DNA of 64,000 nucleotides. Source: Rhizobium sp. Root1334 (GTDB lineage Bacteria > Pseudomonadota > Alphaproteobacteria > Rhizobiales > Rhizobiaceae). This document shows positions 52,531-62,322 of the stretch, piece by piece. The DNA is taken from positions 725 to 64,724 of the forward strand of contig NZ_LMEY01000030.1 of NCBI RefSeq assembly GCF_001426665.1, in the 5' to 3' direction. The first letter of the stretch is position 1. Each line of letters opens with the position of its first letter. Position numbers and translations under genes: made by a program. A model generated the notes under the pieces. The model saw only the letters and a list, made by a program, of their open reading frames with translations, made no database searches and had not been told where the DNA came from.

Positions 52531-55488
52531 TCAGGAGTTCAGTTTCGTGTTGCCGGGATCGACGAAGACAGGATTGCAGATTTCCGCCACCGTCTCGGCG
52601 CCTGCCAGCTTGTCCCAGACGACGACCCGTTCGCCATAGCGCTCGCGGCCCGATTTGAGGAAGGCCAGCGCGATATCGTGTCCAAGCGTCGGCGAGAAGC
52701 AGGCGGAGCTGACATACCCCTGATCGTTCAGTGTCGATGGCTTTGCACCCTCGCGCAACAGATGCGCTCCGGCGCGGATATGCTGGTCCGTTTCCACCGG
52801 CTTCAATCCAACCATCTGCATGCGGTCGGCGGCCGTCAGACCGTAACGGGTCGAAAGCCGCTTGCCGATGAAGTCCTGTTTCTGCGCCGAGACCATACGG
52901 CCGAAGCCTGCATCGTCAGGCGTTACCCGGCCATCGAATTCGGCATGCGTGACGTGTCCCTTTTCGATGCGCAGAACGTTCAGGGCCTCCAGCCCGTAAG
53001 CACAAATCCCATGCGCCCTGCCCTCTTCCATGATGGCATCGGCAACGGCCTCACCAAGCCCCGCAGGCACCGCAAGCTCATAGGCCAATTCACCCGAAAA
53101 CGAGATCCGGAACAACCGCGCCTTCAGTCCGCCCCTCAGGGTGACGGTACCGGCGGCAAGGAACGGAAAGGCCGCGTCGGAAATATCATCCTCGACCAGC
53201 GTTTGCAGGACCAGGCGCGCCTTCGGCCCAGCAATCGCCATCTGCGCCCATTGATCGGTCGAGGAGCAGAAGCGCACCTTGAGATCCGGCCAATGCACCT
53301 GCGCGCAATATTCCATATGGGACATGACGCCGCCGGCCAGCGCCGTGGTGGTAGTCATGACAAAATGCTCGTGCGACAACCGGCTGGTCGTGCCATCGTC
53401 ATAGACCATGCCATCCTCGCGCAACATCAAGCCGTACCGTGCCTTGCCGACCGGCAGCTTCAAAAACGGATTGCAGTAAAGCCGATTGAGAAATTCCGCA
53501 GCGTCCGGCCCGAAGATCTCGATCTTGCCGAGCGTCGAGACATCGCAGAGACCCACATTTTCTCTGATAGTGAGGACTTCCCGGTCGGTGCTTTCGCGCC
53601 AGGTCTTTTCGCCACCGCGCGAAAAATAGGCGGGGCGGAACCACAGGCCGGAATCGACGAACACGGCACCGTTTCGCTGTGCCCAACCATGCAACGGCGA
53701 TTTGCGCACCGGCGCGGCATGCTCGTCGCGCGATGTTCCCGCCAATGCGCCGAAGGCGACCGGCGTGTAGAACGGCCGGAACGTGGTCGTGCCGACATCG
53801 GCCGGACTGATGCCCTGCATCGCGGCCAGAAGGCCAGTGGCATTGATGCCGGAGAGCTTGCCCTGATCGGTCGCCATGCCGTTTGTCGTGTAACGCTTGG
53901 CATGCTCGACATGGCCAAAGCCCTCTCGCAGGGCAAGCCCGATATCCCTGACGTGGACATCGTTCTGGAAATCGACAAAGGCCTTTGCCTTGGCGCCCGG
54001 CGAATACCACAGCGCCGTAAACGAGGGATCGATTTCGCCTTCGACGGCAGGCGCCGTGTGGGAAACGGCCGAAAATCCGAGATCGGCAGCGAGAACCGCC
54101 GCTTTGTCCGCACCGTCCTTCAGACAGCCAGCCAAAGTGTAGCGCCCCGCCGCGGCCCCGGCGACAACAAGCCCATTGCCAACGTCCGGCGCCAGAAACG
54201 TCTTCAAATCCTCGGACCAGACGGCCTTGGCTCCGCGCTGGCAGGCAAGATGGATAATCGGGTTCCAGCCGCCGGACATGCCGATCGCATCGCAGGCAAT
54301 CGTCTGCTCGAAGCCCGAGCGCTCTACCACGACACCGGCTACGCGCTGACGCCCCTTGGTGTCGATGACCGACGCCGATCGAATGACCCGAACGCCGTCC
54401 GGCGCACGATCAGAACCATCAGCGCGGCTGTCGATGATCGCAGCAATGTCGACACCATGCGCCGTAAGATCAGCGGCTGTGCGGTAACCGGCGCTGCCAT
54501 TGGTGAAAATTGCCACCGATTTTCCGGCCGCCACACCGAAGCGGTTGGCATAGGTGCGCATGGCGCCGGCCATCATCACACCCGGCTTGTCATTGCCGCC
54601 GAAGACCAGCGGCCGTTCCTCGGCACCTGTCGCCAGCAACGCCCGCTTTGCGATGATCCGCCAAAGCCGTTCGACCGGCAGTTTCGCCTGCGGCAGCGCC
54701 ACATGCTTCTGCACCCGCTCGACCGCGCCAAACACATTGTCATCGTACCAACCGAAAACAGTGGTGCGCGGCATCATCGTCACATTTGGCAAGGAACGGA
54801 GTTCCGCGAGGACCCTCTCGGCAAAATCCTGCGCAGAAGCGTCGCCGATCCGCGCAGTCTCGCCAAGCAGCGAACCGCCCAGCCTGAAATCCTCGTCCGC
54901 CAAAATGACCCGCAAGCCCGCGCGGCCAGCGGCAAGCGCCGCCATCAACCCCGTGGGGCCAGAGCCGACAACCAGCAGGTCGCAATGCGCCCAGCATTTT
55001 TCATAGGCCTGCGGATCGCGTTCAAGCACTGCGCGTCCAAGCCCTGCCGCCTTGCGGATGATGGGCTCATAGATCTTCTCCCAGAAGGCCGCCGGCCACA
55101 TGAACGTCTTGTAGTAGAAACCTGCTCCAAGAAACGGCGACAACAGGCCGTTGACGGCGCCGATATCGTATTTCAGCGATGGGAACCGGTTCTGGCTGCG
55201 GGCGTCCAGACCGGAATAAAGTTCGGCAACCGTTGCCTTGGTGTTCGGGTCACTATCCGCGCCCTTGCCGACGGTGACGAGCGCATTCGGTTCGGACGGC
55301 CCGGCGGTGACGATGCCGCGTGGCCGGTGATATTTGAAGCTGCGGCCGACCAGAAGCTGATCATTGGCAAGCAACGCAGAGGCGAGCGTATCGCCCGAAA
55401 ATCCGGTCAGGTTCCGGTTATCGAACCGGAAATCGAGAGGCGCACTGCGATCGACCAGACCGCTGGAGGCAAGGCGATACGCTGTCAT
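52531..55488 (-). CDS. soxA: Sarcosine oxidase alpha subunit
   Basis: 985 residues. An N-terminal ferredoxin-like domain without cluster cysteines (LDFRFDNRNLTGFSGDTLASALLANDQLLVGRSFKYHRPRG) is followed by a dinucleotide fold (LLVVGSGPTGLMAALAAGRAGLRVILADED) and a C-terminal folate-binding aminomethyltransferase domain (LFRISFSGELAYELAVPAGLG). It makes 5,10-methylene-tetrahydrofolate from the methyl of sarcosine. The start overlaps the soxD stop (ATGA at 55485). Confidence 0.94.
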   Translation of the reverse strand: MTAYRLASSGLVDRSAPLDFRFDNRNLTGFSGDTLASALLANDQLLVGRSFKYHRPRGIVTAGPSEPNALVTVGKGADSDPNTKATVAELYSGLDARSQNRFPSLKYDIGAVNGLLSPFLGAGFYYKTFMWPAAFWEKIYEPIIRKAAGLGRAVLERDPQAYEKCWAHCDLLVVGSGPTGLMAALAAGRAGLRVILADEDFRLGGSLLGETARIGDASAQDFAERVLAELRSLPNVTMMPRTTVFGWYDDNVFGAVERVQKHVALPQAKLPVERLWRIIAKRALLATGAEERPLVFGGNDKPGVMMAGAMRTYANRFGVAAGKSVAIFTNGSAGYRTAADLTAHGVDIAAIIDSRADGSDRAPDGVRVIRSASVIDTKGRQRVAGVVVERSGFEQTIACDAIGMSGGWNPIIHLACQRGAKAVWSEDLKTFLAPDVGNGLVVAGAAAGRYTLAGCLKDGADKAAVLAADLGFSAVSHTAPAVEGEIDPSFTALWYSPGAKAKAFVDFQNDVHVRDIGLALREGFGHVEHAKRYTTNGMATDQGKLSGINATGLLAAMQGISPADVGTTTFRPFYTPVAFGALAGTSRDEHAAPVRKSPLHGWAQRNGAVFVDSGLWFRPAYFSRGGEKTWRESTDREVLTIRENVGLCDVSTLGKIEIFGPDAAEFLNRLYCNPFLKLPVGKARYGLMLREDGMVYDDGTTSRLSHEHFVMTTTTALAGGVMSHMEYCAQVHWPDLKVRFCSSTDQWAQMAIAGPKARLVLQTLVEDDISDAAFPFLAAGTVTLRGGLKARLFRISFSGELAYELAVPAGLGEAVADAIMEEGRAHGICAYGLEALNVLRIEKGHVTHAEFDGRVTPDDAGFGRMVSAQKQDFIGKRLSTRYGLTAADRMQMVGLKPVETDQHIRAGAHLLREGAKPSTLNDQGYVSSACFSPTLGHDIALAFLKSGRERYGERVVVWDKLAGAETVAEICNPVFVDPGNTKLNS

Positions 55489-55769
55489 CGGCCAGCCTCC
55501 CGCGCAACAGTGGCAGCGGCAGCATCCGTGACGGAAAACACCTCATGGGTGAATGTATCGCGCTCGACCACCAGCCAGCGGCGGCAACCGGCAACATGCT
55601 GCCAATGCTCGCGGTAGCGGCCGCGCGGATTGCTGCGGATATGGACGTAATCGTTCCAGGCCTCGTCGGACGCTTCCGGATCGGGGCGGACCAGCGACGC
55701 GTCGCCGCGGATCGAAAACTCTTCCTTCGGCCGGACGCCGCAATGCGGGCAGTGAATGAGGCTCGCCAT
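55485..55769 (-). CDS. soxD: Sarcosine oxidase delta subunit
   Basis: 94 residues. The opening MASLIHCPHCGVRPKEEFSIRGDA gives a Cys-x2-Cys zinc half-site completed by histidine and a later cysteine in YREHWQHVAGCRRWLVVERDT. This is the zinc-binding small subunit. It lies 12 bases after soxB and overlaps soxA. Confidence 0.93.
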   Translation of the reverse strand: MASLIHCPHCGVRPKEEFSIRGDASLVRPDPEASDEAWNDYVHIRSNPRGRYREHWQHVAGCRRWLVVERDTFTHEVFSVTDAAAATVAREAGR

Positions 55770-55781
55770 GCTTTTCAGATC

Positions 55782-57032
55782 TCAATGCAGGTTGGGCTGT
55801 GGACCAGCGCCGTGTTCATCGATGGGATAGCCGCGTTCGAAGCGATCGAGGCGCAGAAAGCGGGCGACGGGATGGGTTTCGTTCTTGGCGATCAGATGCG
55901 CAAAACACCATCCGGATGCCGGCGTCGCCTTGAAGCCGCCGTAGCACCAGCCACAGTTCAGATAGAGATTGTCGATGGGCGTGTGGCTGATGATCGGCGA
56001 GCCGTCCATGCTCATGTCCATGACGCCGCTCCAGGAGCGGAGCACACGCACCCGCGACAGGCCGGGGATCATCGTCACCCCTTCTTCCATCACGTGCTCG
56101 ACCGTCGCCAGATTGCCGCGCTGGGCATAGGAATTATAACCGTCGATCTCGGCGCCGAAAACAAGGCCGCCCTTGTCCGACTGGGAAATGTAGAAATGCC
56201 CGGCGCCATAGGTGATAACATGATTGATAGCAGGTTTCAGTCCTTCAGTAACAAAGGCCTGAAGGACGTGGCTTTCGATCGGCAGCTTCAGGTCGGCCAT
56301 CTCTCCGACGCGCGAGGTGTTGCCGGCTGCCGCCAGCCCGAGCTTGCCGCAACCGATGAAACCTCTGGATGTCTCGACGCCGGTGACGACGCCGTTGTCG
56401 CGGCGGATGCCAGTGACTTCGCAATTCTGGATGAGATCGACACCAAGACGATCGGCGGCGCGGGCATAACCCCAGGCCACGGCATCATGACGCGCCGTGC
56501 CGCCGCGCTTCTGTAACAGACCACCCATGATCGGAAAGCGGGCATGATCGAAATTCAGGAAGGGCAACATTTTCTTCAAGGCGGCGCGGTCGAGCAACTC
56601 GGCCGGAACACCCTCCATCCACATGGCATTGCCGCGGCGGATATAGGCATCGCGCTGGCCGTCATTGTGGTAGAGGTTGATGATGCCGCGCTGTGACAGC
56701 ATGGCGTTGTAGTTGAGGTCCTGCTCCATACCTTCCCAGAGCTTCATCGAAAACTCGTAGAACGGCTCGTTGCCGGGCAGCATGTAGTTGGAGCGCACGA
56801 TGGTGGTGTTGCGGCCGACATTGCCAGAGCCGAGATAACCCTTTTCCAGCACCGCGATGTTCTTGAGGCCGAATTCTTTCGCGAGATAATAGGCTGTCGC
56901 CAGCCCATGGCCGCCACCGCCAACGATGATCACGTCATAGTATGGCTTCGGTTCCGGCTGGCGCCAGGCCGGCTTCCAGTTGACGTTGCCCGTCAGCGCG
57001 TTCTTAACGATGGAGAATGCCGAATAACGCAT
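55782..57032 (-). CDS. soxB: Sarcosine oxidase beta subunit
   Basis: 416 residues, standard length. The start at 57032 (MRYSAFSIVKNALTGNVNWKPAWR) matches SoxB; the open frame beyond it to 57272 is leader sequence. The FAD motif is YDVIIVGGGGHGLATAYYLAKEFGLKNIAVLEKG, and SGNVGRNTTIVRSNYMLPGNEPFYEFS follows. It oxidises sarcosine to glycine and formaldehyde equivalents, reducing O2 to H2O2, with covalent FMN and FAD. The promoter lies in 57033-57185. Confidence 0.95.
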   Translation of the reverse strand: MRYSAFSIVKNALTGNVNWKPAWRQPEPKPYYDVIIVGGGGHGLATAYYLAKEFGLKNIAVLEKGYLGSGNVGRNTTIVRSNYMLPGNEPFYEFSMKLWEGMEQDLNYNAMLSQRGIINLYHNDGQRDAYIRRGNAMWMEGVPAELLDRAALKKMLPFLNFDHARFPIMGGLLQKRGGTARHDAVAWGYARAADRLGVDLIQNCEVTGIRRDNGVVTGVETSRGFIGCGKLGLAAAGNTSRVGEMADLKLPIESHVLQAFVTEGLKPAINHVITYGAGHFYISQSDKGGLVFGAEIDGYNSYAQRGNLATVEHVMEEGVTMIPGLSRVRVLRSWSGVMDMSMDGSPIISHTPIDNLYLNCGWCYGGFKATPASGWCFAHLIAKNETHPVARFLRLDRFERGYPIDEHGAGPQPNLH

Positions 57033-57185
57033 GCCAGTCCCAGTTCCACCCATCCTGTTGCAGTGCAATCGCAGCTCTACCGCACCAGCGCAAAAGACAC
57101 AGTGCCAAATGCGGCACAGTCGGCAAAATTTCACGCGCGAATCTTGAAAAGACCGGTAAGGAATGCGGATGTATGATGCGCGTTC

Positions 57186-57208
57186 CGGACGTTGAAATTC
57201 AACGTCCG
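57186..57208. promoter_or_regulatory. Perfect 11-bp palindrome between soxB and cysQ
   Basis: CGGACGTTGAA and TTCAACGTCCG are exact inverted copies around a single A. It lies 154 bases upstream of soxB on one side and 54 bases upstream of the preferred cysQ start on the other. No T run follows, so a dimeric regulator site is more likely than a terminator. The GTG at 57208 that could extend cysQ sits in its right end. Confidence 0.6.
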
Positions 57209-57261
57209 TGAAAAACTCGGAGACGATAGCCGTGGATGGCTGCAAGGCACAGGAAGCACAG

Positions 57262-58038
57262 ATGCTCGACATTCTGGAAGGAGCGGCGGTGGCTGCGGGG
57301 AAAGCGATCCTCGACGTCTATCACGCCGGACCGGAAGTCAGCTACAAGGCCGACAGTTCCCCCGTCACCGATGCCGACGAGAGCGCCGAAAAGATCATCC
57401 TCGACATTTTGGCAGCCGCCTTCCCCGATATCCCCGTCGTGGCCGAGGAGGCCGTCGCTGCGGGCCACGTCCCCGATATCGAAGGAAAATCCTTCTTCCT
57501 GGTTGATCCACTCGACGGCACCAAGGAATTTGTCTGCCGCAATGACGATTTCACCGTCAACATCGCCCTGATCGAAAAAGGCGAACCGGTTGCCGGTGTC
57601 GTCTATGCACCCGCGCTCGGCATTCTCTATGCAGCCAACCGCAACAAGGCTAAAAAGGCCGTCGTTACCGGCCAAAACGATATCGGTCCGCCAACGATCA
57701 TTGGCTGCCGCAGCCGTGGTGACCGGCTGGTGGCACTGGCAAGCAAGCATCACAATAGCCAGGAAACCGTCTCCTACCTGACCGAGCATGGCATCACCGA
57801 TTATGAAGCGATCGGCTCTTCGCTGAAATTCTGTCTTCTCGCCGAAGGACTGGCCGATATCTATCCGCGGCTGAGCCGGACGATGGAATGGGATACCGCT
57901 GCAGGTGACGCCGTCCTGCGCGCCGCCGGCGGCGAAACCGTGACCATGGATGGCAATCCGCTCACCTACGGCAAACGCAACCAAGCATCCGACGCCGATT
58001 TCGCCAATCCGCATTTTGTCTCGCGCGGCAAGGACTGA
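57262..58038 (+). CDS. cysQ: 3'(2'),5'-bisphosphate nucleotidase CysQ
   Basis: 258 residues from ATG 57262, which has AGGAAGCACAG upstream; a GTG at 57208 would add 18 residues but lacks a ribosome-binding site and lies in a palindrome. Inositol-monophosphatase-superfamily motifs are VVAEEAVAAG, FFLVDPLDGTKEFVCRNDDFTVNIALI and MEWDTAAGDAVL, the three metal-binding blocks. It dephosphorylates 3'-phosphoadenosine 5'-phosphate from sulfate assimilation. It is a single gene with no sulfur genes nearby. Confidence 0.92.
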   Translation: MLDILEGAAVAAGKAILDVYHAGPEVSYKADSSPVTDADESAEKIILDILAAAFPDIPVVAEEAVAAGHVPDIEGKSFFLVDPLDGTKEFVCRNDDFTVNIALIEKGEPVAGVVYAPALGILYAANRNKAKKAVVTGQNDIGPPTIIGCRSRGDRLVALASKHHNSQETVSYLTEHGITDYEAIGSSLKFCLLAEGLADIYPRLSRTMEWDTAAGDAVLRAAGGETVTMDGNPLTYGKRNQASDADFANPHFVSRGKD

Positions 58039-58180
58039 CTCCTGCCAGCGGCCCCTGTGGGGAATTGGCGGGCATACGCGGCCTTAATCTCCCTTTTAAA
58101 ACAACGATACGGCAGCCTCCGCATCCCCTGCATTCCATCAGCGGCTACCCTTCTCCTCACCGCAAAGGAGAACGGACCCG

Positions 58181-59212
58181 ATGAGCGAAACAACCGTCAA
58201 CCTGGAACTGCCCTATATCCTGCCGTCGCAGGCTCAAAAGCACGTCACCCATAATGAAGCCCTGCAGCGCCTCGATGCGCTGACACAACTGACGATCATC
58301 GCTTCGCTCTCGACCCCGCCCTCGGATCCGCAGGAGGGAACGTGTTTCAATGTCACGGCATCACCCACGGCAGCGTGGGCCGGAAAGAGCGGCAAGCTTG
58401 CCTTCCGCCAGGATGGCGACTGGATTTTCATCACGCCGAAGGATGGCTGGCGCGGCTGGTTTACGGCCGAAGACAAGCTGAAGATTCACAACGGCACCGA
58501 CTGGGCAACCTTCGACGCGATCGGCACGCCCGCGTTTCTCGGCATCAACACCGCCGCCGACAGCACCAACCGGCTCGCTGTCGCAGCCGCTGCCACACTG
58601 CTGACCCATAACGGCAACGGACATCAGGTGAAGGTCAACAAGGCGGCGGCGTTCGACACGGCAAGCCTGCTGTTCCAGTCGGGCTGGTCCGGCCGGGCGG
58701 AAATGGGGCTTGCCGGATCGGACGAGTTTGCCATCAAAGTCAGTCCTGATGGATCCACCTGGAAATCGGCGCTGGTGATCACCGGTCACGGACAGGTCAG
58801 CATGCCGCAGCGGCCATTGGCGCGTGCCACGCTCGGCGGCGGTCTGCAGATGCCGGCTTCCGGTTCGCAAACCGGCTTTTCCATCCTGAACATCAATCAG
58901 GGCGGCTTCACCCTCGGCGCCGCCGCCACGGGTAGCGGCAATCGGCTCGTCGTGCCTGTTTCAGGCCCCTATCTCATTTGCCTCGGCGTCGAGGCCAATC
59001 CGGCGGGCACCTTTTCCGTAACCGTTAAGGTCAACGGCACGACGGTTGTCGCCAGCATCAACGACAACGATGCGGCTGCCTCATCCTACGGCAACTGCGC
59101 CATCGGTATGGCGATCCTCAACGCCGGCGACTGGCTGGTGCTGGAACATACGGGAACCACACCGCTCGATTTTGCCTATGACAAGACCGAGCTGACGGTG
59201 GTGATGCTGTAA
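58181..59212 (+). CDS. DUF2793 phage-tail-like protein with C-terminal jelly-roll-like region
   Basis: 343 residues. The N-terminal ~100 residues (TVNLELPYILPSQAQKHVTHNEALQRLDALTQL, later PKDGWRGWFTAEDK) are DUF2793, known from phage and gene-transfer-agent-like tail regions and as stand-alone genes in Rhizobiales. The rest is rich in Gly, Ala, Thr and Ser with alternating beta strands (SILNINQGGFTLGAAATGSGNRLVVPVSGPYLICLGVEANP) resembling a C1q/TNF-like head domain of receptor-binding proteins. No other phage gene is present here, so it is an orphan. The ribosome-binding site AAAGGAG precedes the ATG. Confidence 0.78.
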   Translation: MSETTVNLELPYILPSQAQKHVTHNEALQRLDALTQLTIIASLSTPPSDPQEGTCFNVTASPTAAWAGKSGKLAFRQDGDWIFITPKDGWRGWFTAEDKLKIHNGTDWATFDAIGTPAFLGINTAADSTNRLAVAAAATLLTHNGNGHQVKVNKAAAFDTASLLFQSGWSGRAEMGLAGSDEFAIKVSPDGSTWKSALVITGHGQVSMPQRPLARATLGGGLQMPASGSQTGFSILNINQGGFTLGAAATGSGNRLVVPVSGPYLICLGVEANPAGTFSVTVKVNGTTVVASINDNDAAASSYGNCAIGMAILNAGDWLVLEHTGTTPLDFAYDKTELTVVML

Positions 59213-59217
59213 AACGC

Positions 59218-62200
59218 CTAGACCGGAACAGCATCATCCGTGGTCGCGACCGCCGATCCTTCCAGCGTGACTTCCTCGGTCTTTTCCGGCGGCTTGATGC
59301 GGAACCAGGCGAGGTAGAGCGCTGGCAGGAACAGCAGTGTCAGAACGGTACCGACGATGATGCCGCCCATCATGGCGTAAGCCATCGGCCCCCAGAAGAT
59401 TTCCCGGGCAATCGGGATCAGCGCCAGGCTGGCGGCAGCCGCCGTCAGCATGATCGGCCGCATCCGGTGCTCGGTCGCCTCCTGCACCGCCTGCCAGGGC
59501 ACAACGCCCTCGGTGCGCAGATGTTCGATCTGTACCACAAGAATGACCGAGTTTCGTATGAGGATGCCGATTAGCGCCAGAATGCCGAGAATGGCGACGA
59601 AACCCATCGGCGAATTGCTGGATAGCAGGGCGGCGACGACCCCGATCAGCGCCAGCGGCGCCACGGCGAAGACCAGGAATAGCCGTGAAAAACTCTGCAA
59701 CTGGATCATCAGGATCGTCGCCATGACGAACAGCATCAAGGGCACGACGGCGGCAATCGGCGCCTGGCTCTTGCCGCTCTCCTCGACGCTGCCGCCGACA
59801 TCGATCTTGTATCCGGGCGGCAGTTTTTCCGCGAACGCGTTCACCTCCTTGGAGAGTTGCGCGACGATCGTCGCCGGCTGTGTCGCATCGAGAATACCCG
59901 CCTTGACGGTGAGCGTCGGCAGACGCGAGCGGCGCCAGACGACTGGTTGCTCCATCTCGTAGCGGAAGCTTGCAACGGCGGCGAGCGGCACGGAGTTGCC
60001 ACTCGCACCGGGAAGCTGCAGGTCGCGCAGCAGCTCGATCGATTGCCGCTCGGACGCCTTGGCGCGGGCAACGACATTGATCAGGTAGATATCGTCACGG
60101 ACCTGCGTCACGGTCGTTCCGCCGACGATGCCGTTGAGTGCTGAGGCGATATCCTGCGAGGTGACGCCCAGTTGGCGCGCCTTGTCCTGCAAGACATCCA
60201 CCTTGATGACACGTGCCGGTTCGTTCCAGTCATAGACGACATCGCCAAGCAGCGGATTGCGGCCGAGAACGCTGCCGAGTTCAAGTGCATGCTCGCGCAC
60301 CTTGCCGATATCCGGGCCGCTCAACCGGTACTGTACCGGGCGGCCAACCGGCGGCCCGATATCCAGCAGTTTCACGTAGGCATCCGTGCCGACGAAGGTT
60401 TCCTTCAGGTACTTCTGCAGGTCGGCACGCAGCTTGTCACGAACCTCAAGGCTCTTCGTCACGATGATCGTCTGGCCAAACGACGTATCCGGCGGCTGGA
60501 CATCGAAGGACAGAACGAAGCGCACGGCGCCCTGCCCGACATAGGTGGACCAGCGCTCGACATCGGGATTGCCGACCAGCTTGTCCTGCTCGAACTTCGC
60601 CATCTGTGCATTGGTATCGGTAATCGACGCATTCTGTGGCAATGACCAGTCGACGATGAGCTCAAGCCGGTCCGACGACGGAAAGAACTGCTGCTGGACC
60701 TTGGTCATGCCGAACAGCGACAGGCCGAAGACGGCTATCGTCAGCGCAATCGTCGTCCATTTCCAGCGCATGCACCAGCCAAGAACGCTGGAAAAAAGCC
60801 GCGCCAGACGGCCCTTTTGCTCATGGTGCTGTTTCATGGTTTTCGGCAGGATGGTGACGCCAAGCAGCGGCGCAAATACCACCGCGACGATCCAGGACAC
60901 CACCAGCGAAACAGCGATGACGACGAACAGCGTGAAGGTGAATTCGCCGGCGGCGCTGTTGTTGAGGCCAACCGGAATGAAGCTGGCAACGGTGACCAGC
61001 GTGCCGGTCAGCATCGGAAACGCCGTCGACGTATAGACATAGGTCGCCGCCTTGCGCAGCGAGTCGCCCTCCTCCAGCCGCGCCACCATCATCTCCACGG
61101 CAATCATCGCGTCATCGACGAGGAGACCGAGCGCGATAATCAGGGCGCCGAGCGAAATCCGCTGCAGCGAAATGTCGAAATAGGACATAACGACGAAGGT
61201 AATGGCCAGCGTCAGCGGGATCGACAAGGCAACCACCAGCCCAGCACGGACCCCGAGGCTGACGAAGCTGACGAGAAGAACGATGATGACGGCCTCCGCC
61301 AGACCGCGGGTAAAACCGGAGACGGCCTCCTCGACGATCAGCGGCTGATCGGAAACCAGGTGAACACCAACGCCGACCGGCAGCTCCGCCTCGACCTGCT
61401 TTATCTTTTCCTCGACGTGATCGCCGAATTCCAGAAGATTGGCGCCCTGCTTCATGCCGATGGCAAGGCCGATCGCCGACTGGCCGTTGTAGCGGAACAG
61501 CGCCGATGGCGGATCGGTATAGCCCCTTGTGACGGTAGCAATATCGGTGAGGCGGAAGAAACGGTTGTTGACCTGCAGATTGACGGCGCGCAGGCTGTCT
61601 TCTGAGGAGAACTGACCGTTGACGCGAACGCTGACGCGCTCACCCTTCGCCTGTACGACGCCTGAAGGCGCAATCGCGTTCTGGGCCTGCAGCGTGGCAA
61701 CGACATCATTCTGGTTGATGCCGAGTGCTGCCAGTTGCCGTGTCGAGAATTCGAGATAGATCACCTCGTCCTGCGCCCCGACGATATCGACTTTGCCGAT
61801 ATTCGGAACCGTCAGGATTTCGCGGCGCGCAGTCTCGACATAATCGCGCAATTGCCGCTGGGTCAGCCCGTCTGAGGTAAACGCGTAGATGTTGCCAAAC
61901 ACGTCGCCGAAGCGGTCGTTGAAGGAAGGCCCGACAACGCCGGACGGGAACTGGCCGTGAATATCGCCGATCATGTTGCGGACCGTCACCCAGATCGACG
62001 CAACATCCCGGGCCTTCGTCGTGTCCTTCAAATTGACAAAGACGAGTGTTTGCCCCGGCGTGGTGATGCTGCGCGTGTAGTCCAGCGATTCCAGTTCCTC
62101 GAGCTTGCGCTCGATCCGTTCCGTCACCTGGCGGGTGGTTTCCTCGACCGAAGCGCCCGGCCATTGCGCCGAGATCGTCATGGTCTTGATGGTAAAGGAT

Positions 62201-62322
62201 GGATCTTCCTCGCGGCCAAGGCTCAGGTAGGAGAAGAAACCAAGCAAGCCGAAGACGATCATGAAATACCAGACCATCGATGCGTGATCGAGCGCCCAGT
62301 CGGACAGGTTGAATTTCTTCAT
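59218..62322 (-). CDS. RND-family efflux pump inner-membrane protein
   Basis: 1034 residues, beginning MKKFNLSDWALDHASMVWYFMIVFGLLGFFSYLSLGREEDP. This is the REDP-type opening of a clade distinct from AcrB and from the pump at 20298. TM4 carries LGALIIALGLLVDDAMIAVEMM, the proton-relay aspartates. The gene ends 5 bases from the convergent DUF2793 gene. It overlaps its adaptor (ATGA at 62319). The substrate is unknown. Confidence 0.92.
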   Translation of the reverse strand: MKKFNLSDWALDHASMVWYFMIVFGLLGFFSYLSLGREEDPSFTIKTMTISAQWPGASVEETTRQVTERIERKLEELESLDYTRSITTPGQTLVFVNLKDTTKARDVASIWVTVRNMIGDIHGQFPSGVVGPSFNDRFGDVFGNIYAFTSDGLTQRQLRDYVETARREILTVPNIGKVDIVGAQDEVIYLEFSTRQLAALGINQNDVVATLQAQNAIAPSGVVQAKGERVSVRVNGQFSSEDSLRAVNLQVNNRFFRLTDIATVTRGYTDPPSALFRYNGQSAIGLAIGMKQGANLLEFGDHVEEKIKQVEAELPVGVGVHLVSDQPLIVEEAVSGFTRGLAEAVIIVLLVSFVSLGVRAGLVVALSIPLTLAITFVVMSYFDISLQRISLGALIIALGLLVDDAMIAVEMMVARLEEGDSLRKAATYVYTSTAFPMLTGTLVTVASFIPVGLNNSAAGEFTFTLFVVIAVSLVVSWIVAVVFAPLLGVTILPKTMKQHHEQKGRLARLFSSVLGWCMRWKWTTIALTIAVFGLSLFGMTKVQQQFFPSSDRLELIVDWSLPQNASITDTNAQMAKFEQDKLVGNPDVERWSTYVGQGAVRFVLSFDVQPPDTSFGQTIIVTKSLEVRDKLRADLQKYLKETFVGTDAYVKLLDIGPPVGRPVQYRLSGPDIGKVREHALELGSVLGRNPLLGDVVYDWNEPARVIKVDVLQDKARQLGVTSQDIASALNGIVGGTTVTQVRDDIYLINVVARAKASERQSIELLRDLQLPGASGNSVPLAAVASFRYEMEQPVVWRRSRLPTLTVKAGILDATQPATIVAQLSKEVNAFAEKLPPGYKIDVGGSVEESGKSQAPIAAVVPLMLFVMATILMIQLQSFSRLFLVFAVAPLALIGVVAALLSSNSPMGFVAILGILALIGILIRNSVILVVQIEHLRTEGVVPWQAVQEATEHRMRPIMLTAAAASLALIPIAREIFWGPMAYAMMGGIIVGTVLTLLFLPALYLAWFRIKPPEKTEEVTLEGSAVATTDDAVPV

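Noticed and set aside
52516-55617. Open reading frame of 1033 codons on the plus strand
   Set aside because: It is fully antisense to soxA, whose protein has clear domains. The translation is rich in Arg, Gly and His without any recognisable motif, typical of the mirror frame of GC-rich codons.
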